Below, piece by piece: positions 44,135 through 51,203 of a DNA stretch of 64,000 nt (position 1 is the stretch's first letter; each line of letters begins with the position of its first letter). The stretch covers positions 41,726-105,725 of the forward strand of contig NZ_FYEK01000035.1 of assembly GCF_900187885.1 (NCBI RefSeq), in the 5' to 3' direction. A program made the position numbers and the translations under genes. The notes under the pieces were generated by a model, which was not told the DNA's origin, made no database searches, and saw nothing but the letters and a program-made list of their open reading frames with translations. The DNA comes from Thermoflexus hugenholtzii JAD2. GTDB lineage: Bacteria; Chloroflexota; Anaerolineae; Thermoflexales; Thermoflexaceae.

Positions 44135-44205
44135 AAAGAAAAAGACCTTCGACCGACGCCCGAACGCATCCGGCAAGGACGCTTTCCGGCATCGGCCGAA
44201 GGTCT
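44135..44205 (-). terminator. 29-bp imperfect hairpin followed by a T-run
   Basis: Arms of 29 bases (44143-44171 and 44177-44205) pair with only two mismatches and three G-T wobbles around the loop TTGCC. On the minus strand the stem is followed by TTTTTCTTT. It is far longer than a normal terminator stem. No minus-strand gene precedes it, so it is a leader attenuator, a small-RNA terminator or a MITE-like remnant. Confidence 0.6.
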
Positions 44206-44356
44206 CGCCGCACCCGGAGCGGGCGATGGGACCGGGGATCGGGATCTGGAGCATCCCGTGCTGACGATCCCATCACCGGGCCCGGTGGACCCGGGGGCTA
44301 CTCCCCTTCCGGCCATGCCTATGTTTATCCGGAAGGGATGCCGCTGTCAAATTCGG

Positions 44357-44376
44357 AAGGCCGGCGCGCCGGCCTT
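44357..44376. promoter_or_regulatory. Perfect 20-base palindrome overlapping a -35
   Basis: AAGGCCGGCG and its exact inverse complement with no spacer. Its last two bases are the first two of the TTGAAG -35 at 44375. This placement suits a repressor or activator dimer site. Confidence 0.5.
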
Positions 44377-44403
44377 GAAGCCATGCCCCCTTTGCGCTAT
44401 GAT
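44375..44403 (+). promoter_or_regulatory. Sigma70-type promoter of the beta-lactamase-fold gene
   Basis: TTGAAG (44375-44380), a 17-base spacer and TATGAT (44398-44403). Transcription would begin near 44410, about 50 bases before the ATG. Confidence 0.65.
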
Positions 44404-44460
44404 GGGTCACCGGCACACGTGGATCGATCTGTTGCCGGGATCCCCCAACCTGGCGGAGGG

Positions 44461-45414
44461 ATGGACTATCGGATGGAAGAGACGCGTCCCTTTTCGCTGG
44501 ATTCCCGCATCTTCGTGGAGGACCGCCTCCACTTCGCCACGGTGGGGGCGGTGCGGACGGAGCAGGGATGGATCTGCATCGACACCCCGGCGGACCCGCT
44601 GCACGCCGCCTGGTGGCGGCAGGCCCTGCAGTCCATCGCCCCCATGCCCATCCTCGCCGTCATCTACACGGATGCCACCCGGGATCGGGTCATGGGCACC
44701 CCCTTCCTTCTGGAGGGGAAGCCCGCCCTGATCATCGCCCATCATCACGTGTTCGATCGGCTCCGAGGCCATGGGGAGATGGGACGCCAGCAGCTGATCG
44801 ACCTCCTCATCAGCCTCGGCCAGACCGAGTCGGCGGAGCGATTGGCCCATGCCCCCCTTATGCTGCCCAATCTGACCTTCTCCGACCGTCTGGTCCTGAA
44901 GTTCGGCGCGCCGGCGGTGATCCTAGAGCACGTGGACGGGGCGTCCCCCGGGCAAATCTGGGTGCGCATCCCCGAACATAACGTGGTGTTTGTGGGAGAC
45001 ACCGTGACGCTGAGCACCCATCCCAACCTGGGGGAGGCAGACCTGGAGCGGTGGCTGGAGCAGCTGGAGCAGCTGCGCGCCGGCCGGGTGGCCCGTCACA
45101 TCGTGCCCGGGCGGGGCCCCCTCGCTTCGCCCTCGGACATCTCCCCCCTTCTGGATTACCTGAAGGCGTTGATGCGACGGGTCCGAGCCCTGGCGGCCTC
45201 CTCGCGCAAACCCGAGCTCGGCGCTCTGATCGCCGAGTTCATGGCCTACTTCCCGGTCCCCGAATACGAGCGGGAGCGGGTCCAGCGCCGGATCCGCTCC
45301 GCCCTGGAGCGGCTGCTGGAGCTTTACGCTGCCGGCAAGAAAGCCCCGAAAGAGAAGCCCAAGGAGAAGACGGGGGCGGCCAAATCTCGCAAAAAAGGCG
45401 GCGCCCCCCGGTAA
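44461..45414 (+). CDS. Metallo-beta-lactamase-fold protein lacking metal ligands
   Basis: About 317 residues. The fold is recognisable: ICIDTPADPL, PMPILAVIYTD, EHVDGASPGQ, VVFVGDTVTLSTHPN and IVPGRGPL. The THxHxDH motif is TDATRDR, so three His are replaced, and PGHG is PGRG. Only the bridging Asp of VGD and one His remain. Hydrolysis by the usual di-metal centre is unlikely. The tail (from about 265) is Lys-rich and basic and could bind nucleic acid. GGAGGG abuts the ATG at 44461; an ATG at 44473 is an alternative. Confidence 0.75.
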   Translation: MDYRMEETRPFSLDSRIFVEDRLHFATVGAVRTEQGWICIDTPADPLHAAWWRQALQSIAPMPILAVIYTDATRDRVMGTPFLLEGKPALIIAHHHVFDRLRGHGEMGRQQLIDLLISLGQTESAERLAHAPLMLPNLTFSDRLVLKFGAPAVILEHVDGASPGQIWVRIPEHNVVFVGDTVTLSTHPNLGEADLERWLEQLEQLRAGRVARHIVPGRGPLASPSDISPLLDYLKALMRRVRALAASSRKPELGALIAEFMAYFPVPEYERERVQRRIRSALERLLELYAAGKKAPKEKPKEKTGAAKSRKKGGAPR

Positions 45415-45419
45415 AATCC

Positions 45420-45442
45420 GGCGGGCTCCCCGCGCGCCCGCC
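45420..45442 (+). terminator. GC hairpin after the beta-lactamase-fold gene
   Basis: GGCGGGC (45420-45426) pairs with GCCCGCC (45436-45442). No T-run follows, so termination is uncertain. Confidence 0.35.
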
Positions 45443-45468
45443 TATCCCGGGCGAAAGGGCGCGCGTTG

Positions 45469-45498
45469 TTGCGGGTCCCCCCTTCGATGTGTTAGGAT
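45469..45498 (+). promoter_or_regulatory. Candidate promoter of lipA
   Basis: TTGCGG (45469-45474), an 18-base spacer and TAGGAT (45493-45498), with an extended TG one base before the -10. It lies 36 bases upstream of the lipA ATG. Confidence 0.5.
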
Positions 45499-45533
45499 GA
45501 ACGGGAACAGCAACCTCATCACGAGGTGAGCGG

Positions 45534-46463
45534 ATGGCCTCTCCGACCCGTGAATCCCTCCCCGTGGAGGCGATGCCGGACACGCCCGTCCGCCCGGCGC
45601 GGCGCCCCGAATGGTTGAAAGTCCGGGCCCCTCAAGGCGAGACCTATGAGTTCGTGCTTCGGTTGATGCGGAGCAAGCGACTTCACACGGTCTGCGAGGA
45701 AGCCCGTTGCCCCAATATCGGGGAGTGCTGGGGACATGGCACCGCCACCTTCATGATCCTCGGAGATGTGTGCACCCGCTCCTGCCGCTTCTGCGCCGTC
45801 CGGACCGGCCGCCCCCTCTCCATCGACTGGGACGAGCCTAACCGTGTGGCCGAGGCCGTGCGGGCGATGGGCCTCTCCCATGTGGTGATCACTTCGGTGA
45901 ACCGGGACGAGCTGCCCGACGGCGGGGCCACCCTCTTCGCCATGACCATCCGCCGCATCCGGGAGCGGGTCCCCGGCTGCACCGTGGAGGTCCTCACCCC
46001 GGACTTCAAAGGGTCCATCGAGGCCCTGCGCATCGTCATCGAGGCGCGGCCGGACATCTTCAACCACAACGTGGAGACCGTGCCGCGTCTCTTCAAGAAG
46101 GTGCAGCCCCAGGATCGCTATGAGTGGGCCATGGCGACCCTCTCGAACGCCAAGAAGCTGTGGCCGGAGTGCGTCACCAAGTCCGGCATCATGGTCGGGC
46201 TGGGCGAGACCTGGGAGGAGATCATCGAGGTGATGAAGGACCTGCGGGCGGTGGGGGTGGACATCCTCACCATCGGCCAGTATCTCCAGCCCTCCCGGAA
46301 CCACCTCCCGGTGGAGCGGTTCTACCGGCCGGAGGAGTTCGAGGCCCTCAAACGGATCGGATATGAGCTGGGGTTCCGCTGGGTGGAGAGCGGCCCTCTG
46401 GTCCGCAGCAGCTATCGGGCGGAGGCCCAGGCCCGGGCCCTTTCCCGGGTCCCCCGACCCTGA
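45534..46463 (+). CDS. lipA: Lipoyl synthase
   Basis: A 309-residue radical-SAM enzyme that inserts two sulfurs into octanoyl groups on lipoyl domains. The auxiliary cluster motif is [12 protein letters not shown] and the radical-SAM motif is [10 protein letters not shown]; the late RSSY (VRSSYRAE) supplies the Ser cluster ligand. GAGGTGAG precedes the ATG. No lipB is adjacent. A strong stem-loop follows. Confidence 0.97.
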   Translation: MASPTRESLPVEAMPDTPVRPARRPEWLKVRAPQGETYEFVLRLMRSKRLHTVCEEARCPNIGECWGHGTATFMILGDVCTRSCRFCAVRTGRPLSIDWDEPNRVAEAVRAMGLSHVVITSVNRDELPDGGATLFAMTIRRIRERVPGCTVEVLTPDFKGSIEALRIVIEARPDIFNHNVETVPRLFKKVQPQDRYEWAMATLSNAKKLWPECVTKSGIMVGLGETWEEIIEVMKDLRAVGVDILTIGQYLQPSRNHLPVERFYRPEEFEALKRIGYELGFRWVESGPLVRSSYRAEAQARALSRVPRP

Positions 46464-46486
46464 GAAGCATGGCGGAATAAAAGCGA

Positions 46487-46514
46487 AGCGCCGGGGGCCG
46501 CCATCCCCGGCGCT
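46487..46514 (+). terminator. Stem-loop after lipA
   Basis: Perfect ten-base arms AGCGCCGGGG (46487-46496) and CCCCGGCGCT (46505-46514) with an eight-base loop. No T-run follows. Confidence 0.45.
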
Positions 46515-46586
46515 CGGCTAAAAGGAGGAGAAGAGGTTCCGCCCGCTGCTCACTTACAGCATATCAAGTTCCCGGCCCTCAATCTG

Positions 46587-46623
46587 GACGCTTACCCAAC
46601 GTTTGCCTGACGCTTACCCAACG
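46587..46623. repeat. Tandem 15-base direct repeat, 22-base period
   Basis: GACGCTTACCCAACG occurs exactly at 46587-46601 and 46609-46623. The period of about two helical turns suggests paired protein-binding sites controlling the ABC operon, or a remnant of a mobile-element end. Confidence 0.55.
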
Positions 46624-46944
46624 CCGGACAGAGCCCCTCCCCGCTACGGGAGGGCTCCAGGGGTCTACTCTCGTTTCCCACTCTTCACCCGGACCTCTAT
46701 GGGCTCTCAGAAATGAGTCCAAACATCCGCAAAAAGGGTAAGAGCTCTCGCACTGGCGCAAGAAGGCGCCCTCCCCGTTGCATCAAAAGCAAGGAGGCCT
46801 AATGGACGAAGCACCCAGCGGGGAAGGGCCTCCGCCGGGATACCCCACCGGAAGAGGATCCGCTCAGAGGTTCGAGATAAACTGAACCGGGGGGTGAAAG
46901 GGGACCGCCTCTGAGAGCCGGTAGTTTGAACCGAGGAGATGCGG

Positions 46945-47958
46945 ATGGAAAATCGGTCCGTTCCAGCGGTGCGCACCGAGCGCCTGACCCGGGTTTACCG
47001 GGTCGCCCGCAAGCGGGGGCAGCCTCCCCAGGAGCGGGTGGCGCTGCATGAGGTCGACCTGGAGATCCATCCCGGGGAACTGTTCGGGCTGCTGGGTCCC
47101 AACGGGGCCGGGAAGACCACGCTGATCAAGATCCTCACCACGCTGCTCCTGCCCACCTCCGGGCGGGCGTGGGTCGCCGGCTACGACGTCGTGACCCAGC
47201 CCGAGGCGATCCGCCGCCGCATCAACATGGTGGCCGGCGGGGAGTCCTGCGGCTACGGGCTGCTCACCGTGCGGGAGAACCTGTGGATGTTCTCCCAGTT
47301 CTACGGCCTGGACAACCGGACCGCCCGCCGGCGCATCGAGGAGCTCCTGGAGCGGTTCGGCCTGCGGGATCGGGGGGACTCCAAGATGTCGGATCTCTCC
47401 ACCGGGCTGCGGCAGAAGGTCAACATCATCCGGGGGTTCCTGACCGACCCGGAGATCCTGTTCCTGGACGAACCGACCCTGGGGCTGGACGTCAACGCGG
47501 CCCGACAGATCCGATCCTTCATCCGGGAGTGGATCCGGGAGCGGCCGGGGCGGACGATCCTGCTGACCACTCACTATATGCTGGAGGCTGATGAGCTCTG
47601 TGACCGGGTGGCCATCATCGACCGGGGGCGCATCTTAGCATGTGACTCCCCCGGGAACCTGAAGCGTCGGCTCCAGCGCGACGCGGTCTTCTCCCTGGAG
47701 ATTGATAGCCTCGTGGGGCCCATCCCTTCTCTTCGCGGGATCCCGGGCGTGCGACAGGCATATTACCGGCCTCGGGACGGGCGGGCGGAGGTGGATCTCA
47801 TCCTGGAGGAGGAAGGGGTGATCGGGCCGGTCATCTCCGCGTTGACCGCCCACGGCGCCCACATCCTGTCTCTGCGCAAGCGTGAACCCACCCTGGAGGA
47901 TGTGTTCGTCAGCCTAGTGGGCCGCGGGCTCTCCGAGGCCGAGGAGGAGCCCGAATGA
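46945..47958 (+). CDS. ABC-2 type exporter ATP-binding protein
   Basis: About 337 residues, of the DrrA/NodI type. Walker A is GPNGAGKTTLIK, the signature is the variant LSTGLRQKVN, Walker B is ILFLDEPTLGLD and the switch His is in TTHYMLEADELCD. The C-terminal extension (about 235-337) is usual for drug and polysaccharide exporters of this class. The ATG at 46945 lies six bases after GAGGAG; another ATG at 46939 touches it. The stop overlaps the first permease (ATGA). Confidence 0.92.
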   Translation: MENRSVPAVRTERLTRVYRVARKRGQPPQERVALHEVDLEIHPGELFGLLGPNGAGKTTLIKILTTLLLPTSGRAWVAGYDVVTQPEAIRRRINMVAGGESCGYGLLTVRENLWMFSQFYGLDNRTARRRIEELLERFGLRDRGDSKMSDLSTGLRQKVNIIRGFLTDPEILFLDEPTLGLDVNAARQIRSFIREWIRERPGRTILLTTHYMLEADELCDRVAIIDRGRILACDSPGNLKRRLQRDAVFSLEIDSLVGPIPSLRGIPGVRQAYYRPRDGRAEVDLILEEEGVIGPVISALTAHGAHILSLRKREPTLEDVFVSLVGRGLSEAEEEPE

Positions 47959-48773
47959 GCCGGGAGGCCGCCATCCTCTTCCTGCGGACGATGATCGCGC
48001 GGGCGTATCCGCGCATCGTCGGCCAGAACCGGGAGCCCAGCTGGGTGCTCATCGACGTGGGGTTGCCGCTCCTGGGCACCTCCGCCTATGTGTTCATCTA
48101 CCGGGCTCTTCAGGCCCCTGAGGCCTATATCGGGTTCGTGATCCTGGGCGGGGCCATGACCGCCTTCTGGCTCAACGTGCTATGGTCCATGTCCAGCCAG
48201 CTCTACTGGGAGAAAGAATCCGGGAACCTCCCCCTCTTCATCATCGCGCCGGGCCCGATGATGGGGATCCTGGCGGGCATGGCCCTGGGGGGGATGCTCG
48301 CCACCACCCTCCGGGCTTTGGTGATCGTGCTGGCAGGCTCCCTCCTCTTTGGCGTGCGCTACGCGCCGGCGGACCCCCTGGCGCTGATCGGGACCTTCCT
48401 GCTCACCCTCCTGGCGCTCTATGGGCTGGGGATGCTGCTGGCATCTCTCTTCCTGATGTGGGGTCGAGAGGCCTGGCATCTCTCCAACCTGCTTCAGGAG
48501 CCCATCTACCTGCTCTCTGGGTTCTACTTTCCCATCCGGGCCCTGGGATTCTGGGTGGGCGCTCTGGCCTCCCTCATCCCCCTCACCCTGGGCCTGGATG
48601 CCATGCGCCAGCTGCTCTTCCCGCAGGCTGCCAGCGGCCTGTTCCCCGTCGGCGTCGAGATCGCTGGCCTGGTGGCCCTCAGTGGGATCTTCCTCCTCGC
48701 CGCTCACCAGGCCCTGAACACCATGGAACAGCTGGCCCGCCGCGAGGGCCGGCTCACCGAACGGAGGCGCTGA
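47955..48773 (+). CDS. ABC-2 type exporter permease, first copy
   Basis: A 272-residue protein with six membrane helices of the ABC-2 fold. The cytoplasmic start has YPRIVGQNREPSWVLIDVG; GNLPLFIIAPGPMMGILAGMALG is the coupling region and PIYLLSGFYFPIRALGF the conserved late loop. It is translated from an overlap with the ATPase gene and probably forms a heterodimer with the next permease. The cargo is unknown. Confidence 0.87.
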   Translation: MSREAAILFLRTMIARAYPRIVGQNREPSWVLIDVGLPLLGTSAYVFIYRALQAPEAYIGFVILGGAMTAFWLNVLWSMSSQLYWEKESGNLPLFIIAPGPMMGILAGMALGGMLATTLRALVIVLAGSLLFGVRYAPADPLALIGTFLLTLLALYGLGMLLASLFLMWGREAWHLSNLLQEPIYLLSGFYFPIRALGFWVGALASLIPLTLGLDAMRQLLFPQAASGLFPVGVEIAGLVALSGIFLLAAHQALNTMEQLARREGRLTERRR

Positions 48774-49622
48774 ATGCAGACCATCTGGCGAACCCTCCGT
48801 ACAGCGGCGTGGCTGGGCTGGCAGATCGAGTCCAACTGGACGGATCCCTTTCTGTTCACGGTTTACTCCATCGCCAAGCCCATCGCCAGCGTCCTCATCC
48901 TGATCCTGATGTATAAGGTGGTGGCCCGGGCGGATTTCGGGCACCCGATGTTCGCTTATCTCTATCTCGGGAACGCCTTTTACATCTATGTGGGAGCGGT
49001 CCTCACGGGGATCAGCCAGGTCCTGATCATCGATCGGGAGGAATATGGGGTTCTCAAATACTTCTACATCGCCCCGATCCCGCCGGAGGTGTATCTGGTG
49101 GGTCGGGGGATGGCGCGGATGGCCACCGGGACCATCGCCGTGGCCATCACCCTGCTGTTCGGGGTTTTAGCCTTTGGGCTTCCCCTCCGGCCCTCGGCCG
49201 CGGGCGCGGGGGTTTTCCTCCTCGCGATGGCCCTGGGGATGCTGGCGATGATCGGGATGGGGGTGGGTCTGGCCGGGGCGACCCTGCTGGCCGCCCGTCA
49301 CGTCTGGGTGATCGGCGAGGCGGTGGCCGGAGCGCTGTATCTCTTCTGCGGCGCGGTGTTCCCCCTGGAGGTCCTCCCGCCGTTCCTGCGGCCGCTGGGC
49401 TACGGCCTTCCCCTCACCTACTGGCTGGAGAGCGTCCGCCGGGCGCTGCTGGGCCCCTCCGCCTTCCGTTTTCCCACTTTCGCCGGATGGTCGGACGCCC
49501 AGCTGCTGGGCGCGCTGAGCGGGATGGCCCTCCTGTCGCTGATCCTCGGCTTCGGCTTCTACCGCTTCGCGGAGGGCCGGGCCCGGCAGCACGGGGCCAT
49601 CGATCGGGAGACCGGCTACTAA
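48774..49622 (+). CDS. ABC-2 type exporter permease, second copy
   Basis: A 282-residue six-helix permease starting immediately after the stop of the first copy. YGVLKYFYIAPIPPEVYLVGRG matches the coupling helix of its partner, and GAVFPLEVLPPFLRPLGYGLPLTYWLESVRRALLG is the ABC-2 late signature. It completes an ATPase plus two-permease exporter. The two copies share the same plan but are clearly diverged. Confidence 0.87.
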   Translation: MQTIWRTLRTAAWLGWQIESNWTDPFLFTVYSIAKPIASVLILILMYKVVARADFGHPMFAYLYLGNAFYIYVGAVLTGISQVLIIDREEYGVLKYFYIAPIPPEVYLVGRGMARMATGTIAVAITLLFGVLAFGLPLRPSAAGAGVFLLAMALGMLAMIGMGVGLAGATLLAARHVWVIGEAVAGALYLFCGAVFPLEVLPPFLRPLGYGLPLTYWLESVRRALLGPSAFRFPTFAGWSDAQLLGALSGMALLSLILGFGFYRFAEGRARQHGAIDRETGY

Positions 49623-49662
49623 GGAAGCAGAGCCCGGTCAGGGCCGGCGGGCTCCTCCCGGA

Positions 49663-49890
49663 TCACGGCCGCGCGTATGGGCGGGGCGGCGTGGGGAGAC
49701 TGGCGGAGAAACCCAGGAGGGCTCCCAGAAGGAGGGCGGCCAGAGCCTCCCACAGGGGCAGGGGAATACCGGATACCAAGGAGAACAACCATGCCACCAC
49801 CAGGCCCAGCACGGCCCCGCTGAGGACCAGGACCGGTCGAGCCCAGCGCCTGCGAAAGGAATCCGAAACCGGTTCCGGCGCGCGTGCCAT
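49663..49890 (-). CDS. Possible small two-helix membrane protein
   Basis: A 75-residue frame starting MARAPEPVSDSF with two hydrophobic segments (VLVLSGAVLGLVVAWLFSLV and LWEALAALLLGALLGFSAS). It has no recognisable family and no good Shine-Dalgarno site, and a tRNA terminator lies just upstream. It may be real, but support is only the membrane-like composition. Confidence 0.4.
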   Translation of the reverse strand: MARAPEPVSDSFRRRWARPVLVLSGAVLGLVVAWLFSLVSGIPLPLWEALAALLLGALLGFSASLPTPPRPYARP

Positions 49891-49920
49891 CGGGATGAAT
49901 CCCGCTTCACAGCGAAGCGA

Positions 49921-49953
49921 AAACAAAAACGGCGTGGGGAGGGAAGCCCCCAC
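49921..49953 (-). terminator. Terminator of the tRNA operon
   Basis: On the minus strand GTGGGG (49948-49953) pairs with CCCCAC (49934-49939) and is followed by GCCGTTTTTGTTT. It lies about ten bases past the CCA end of tRNA-Arg. Confidence 0.75.
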
Positions 49954-49963
49954 ACCGACCGGA

Positions 49964-50040
49964 TGGCGCCCCCGGCGCGACTCGAACGCGCAACCACTGG
50001 ATCCGAAGTCCAGCGCTCTATCCAGTTGAGCTACGGGGGC
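49964..50040 (-). tRNA. tRNA-Arg (anticodon TCG)
   Basis: A 77-base cloverleaf including an encoded CCA. The acceptor is GCCCCCG with CGGGGGC and discriminator G; the anticodon stem is CTGGA/TCCAG around CTTCGGA; the T arm is GCGCG-TTCGAGT-CGCGC. It reads CGN arginine codons. It is the second gene of a two-tRNA operon. Confidence 0.95.
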
Positions 50041-50047
50041 CCTCCAG

Positions 50048-50121
50048 GGAGGGCGACGGGGATCGAACCCGCGACCTCCTGATCCACAGTCAGGCGCTCT
50101 AACCGCTGAGCTACGCCCTCC
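50048..50121 (-). tRNA. tRNA-His (anticodon GTG)
   Basis: The acceptor is GAGGGCG with CGCCCTC; the discriminator is C, facing an encoded extra G at -1 (50121), the identity pair of tRNA-His. The anticodon stem is CCTGA/TCAGG around CTGTGGA. CCA is not encoded here, unlike the neighbouring tRNA-Arg. It is cotranscribed with tRNA-Arg. Confidence 0.95.
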
Positions 50122-50132
50122 ACGCCTTTTAT

Positions 50133-50161
50133 ATTCTACCGTGCTTCACCCCGCATGGCAA
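50133..50161 (-). promoter_or_regulatory. Promoter of the tRNA-His/tRNA-Arg operon
   Basis: TTGCCA (50156-50161), a 17-base spacer and TAGAAT (50133-50138) read leftward. Transcription would start about five bases before the -1 G of tRNA-His. Confidence 0.75.
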
Positions 50162-50275
50162 TCCCCGATCTCCCATCCCCCGCTCCGGCTTTGCCTTCGC
50201 CTCCGGAAGAGAGGAGAATCCGAAGCGGCGAGGGATCTCCTGGCGCATTCGGAAAGTCCGCCGGCAGGAGGAGCC

Positions 50276-51076
50276 TTGGACTGGGATCCGGAGGAAGTGC
50301 GACGGCTCACCGAGGAGATCCCCTGGATCCGGGAGATCTACCTGTATCCCGAGGTCGGGTCCACCAACGATGTGGCCCGAGACCTGGGGGATATGGGCGC
50401 GCCGGAAGGGGTGGCCGTCCTGGCAGACGCCCAGACCCGAGGCCGGGGACGGGCCGGCCGGTCCTGGTGGACCCCTCCGGGGCACGCCATCGCCCTCTCG
50501 CTCCTGGTTCGCCCGCGCCGGCCCGTGGCGGACTGGCCCCAGCTGGGGATGGTCGCCGGGCTGGCGGCGGTGGAGGCCGTGCGGGGGATCGGCTGCCCGG
50601 CCGGCCTCAAATGGCCCAACGACCTGATGATCCCCCCCGTCATCGGCGAGGTTCCTTCCTTAGCGGCCTGGCGGAAGGCCGGCGGCATCTTGGTCGAATC
50701 GTTCCCCCCGGCCTTCGCGGTGATCGGGATCGGGATCAACGTCAACATCTGGCCGGAGGAGATCCCTCCGGACCTGCGGGAGATCCTGGGAAGCCTGTCC
50801 CAGACCCTCGGCCTTCCGATCCCCCGGCTCGCCGTCCTCAAAGGCCTGCTGCGTGCCTTCGCCTCCCTGTATCTGGAATGGAACGCCGGGGCTCGGCTCG
50901 TGGAGCGCTGGGCCGCAGCGCTGATCATGCTGGGGCGCCCGGTGCGGGTCCTGACCCCGGAGGGAGCCTGCGAAGGGATCGCCGAAGGCGTAGATGAGGG
51001 GGGCGGGCTGCGGGTGCGCCTCCCGGATGGGCGCGAGCAGCGCTTCCACGCCGGCGAGGTCTCCCTGCGCGGATGA
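50276..51076 (+). CDS. birA: Biotin-[acetyl-CoA-carboxylase] ligase, without HTH
   Basis: A 266-residue biotin-protein ligase. GRGRAGRSWWTPPG is the biotinyl-AMP loop, KWPNDLM the biotin-binding segment and GILVES the following strand; a C-terminal SH3-like domain ends the protein (PVRVLTPEGACEGIAEG). The start is TTG at 50276 after AGGAGGAG. An upstream in-frame extension to 50141 would overlap the divergent tRNA promoter and has no family match. The N-terminal DNA-binding domain is absent, so it is not a repressor. Confidence 0.93.
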   Translation: MDWDPEEVRRLTEEIPWIREIYLYPEVGSTNDVARDLGDMGAPEGVAVLADAQTRGRGRAGRSWWTPPGHAIALSLLVRPRRPVADWPQLGMVAGLAAVEAVRGIGCPAGLKWPNDLMIPPVIGEVPSLAAWRKAGGILVESFPPAFAVIGIGINVNIWPEEIPPDLREILGSLSQTLGLPIPRLAVLKGLLRAFASLYLEWNAGARLVERWAAALIMLGRPVRVLTPEGACEGIAEGVDEGGGLRVRLPDGREQRFHAGEVSLRG

Positions 51077-51116
51077 CCGGCCGGCAGCGGCAAGGCCTTG
51101 CCTTCTGAAAGAACCT

Positions 51117-51145
51117 TTGCCGATTCCCACCCTCCTCGCTATAAT
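51117..51145 (+). promoter_or_regulatory. Sigma70 promoter of the S1 gene
   Basis: TTGCCG (51117-51122), a 17-base spacer and a consensus TATAAT (51140-51145). A perfect 14-base palindrome, GGCAAGGCCTTGCC, lies just upstream at 51089-51102 and may end birA transcription or bind a regulator. Confidence 0.8.
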
Positions 51146-51203
51146 TGGGGCAAGCCTTTCCCGGGCCTTATGGGATCTGACCCTGCGTCAGGAGTTATGT
51201 GGG

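Larger units (their letters stand above)
44070..44460. other. Divergent gap with long hairpin, palindrome and promoter
   Basis: This 391-base region holds no supportable gene. From left to right it contains the YugP leader, a 63-base near-perfect hairpin (44143-44205), a perfect 20-base palindrome (44357-44376) and the promoter of the beta-lactamase-fold gene (44375-44403). Confidence 0.7.
46464..46944 (+). other. Intergenic region before the ABC exporter operon
   Basis: This 481-base gap has no convincing gene; short open frames match nothing I know. It contains a lipA terminator-like stem, a 22-base-period direct repeat and nested inverted repeats (CTCAGAGG 46863-46870 with CCTCTGAG 46908-46915, and GGTTC/GAACC inside) just before the first ABC gene. 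No clear promoter pair was found. Confidence 0.6.

Noticed and set aside
46579..46976. Two short minus-strand frames in the gap before the ABC operon
   Set aside because: No start signals, no family match and Arg/Ser-rich shadow composition.
50141..50275. 45-residue N-terminal extension of BirA
   Set aside because: It overlaps the divergent tRNA promoter and has no Shine-Dalgarno, whereas TTG 50276 has AGGAGGAG and begins the conserved domain.
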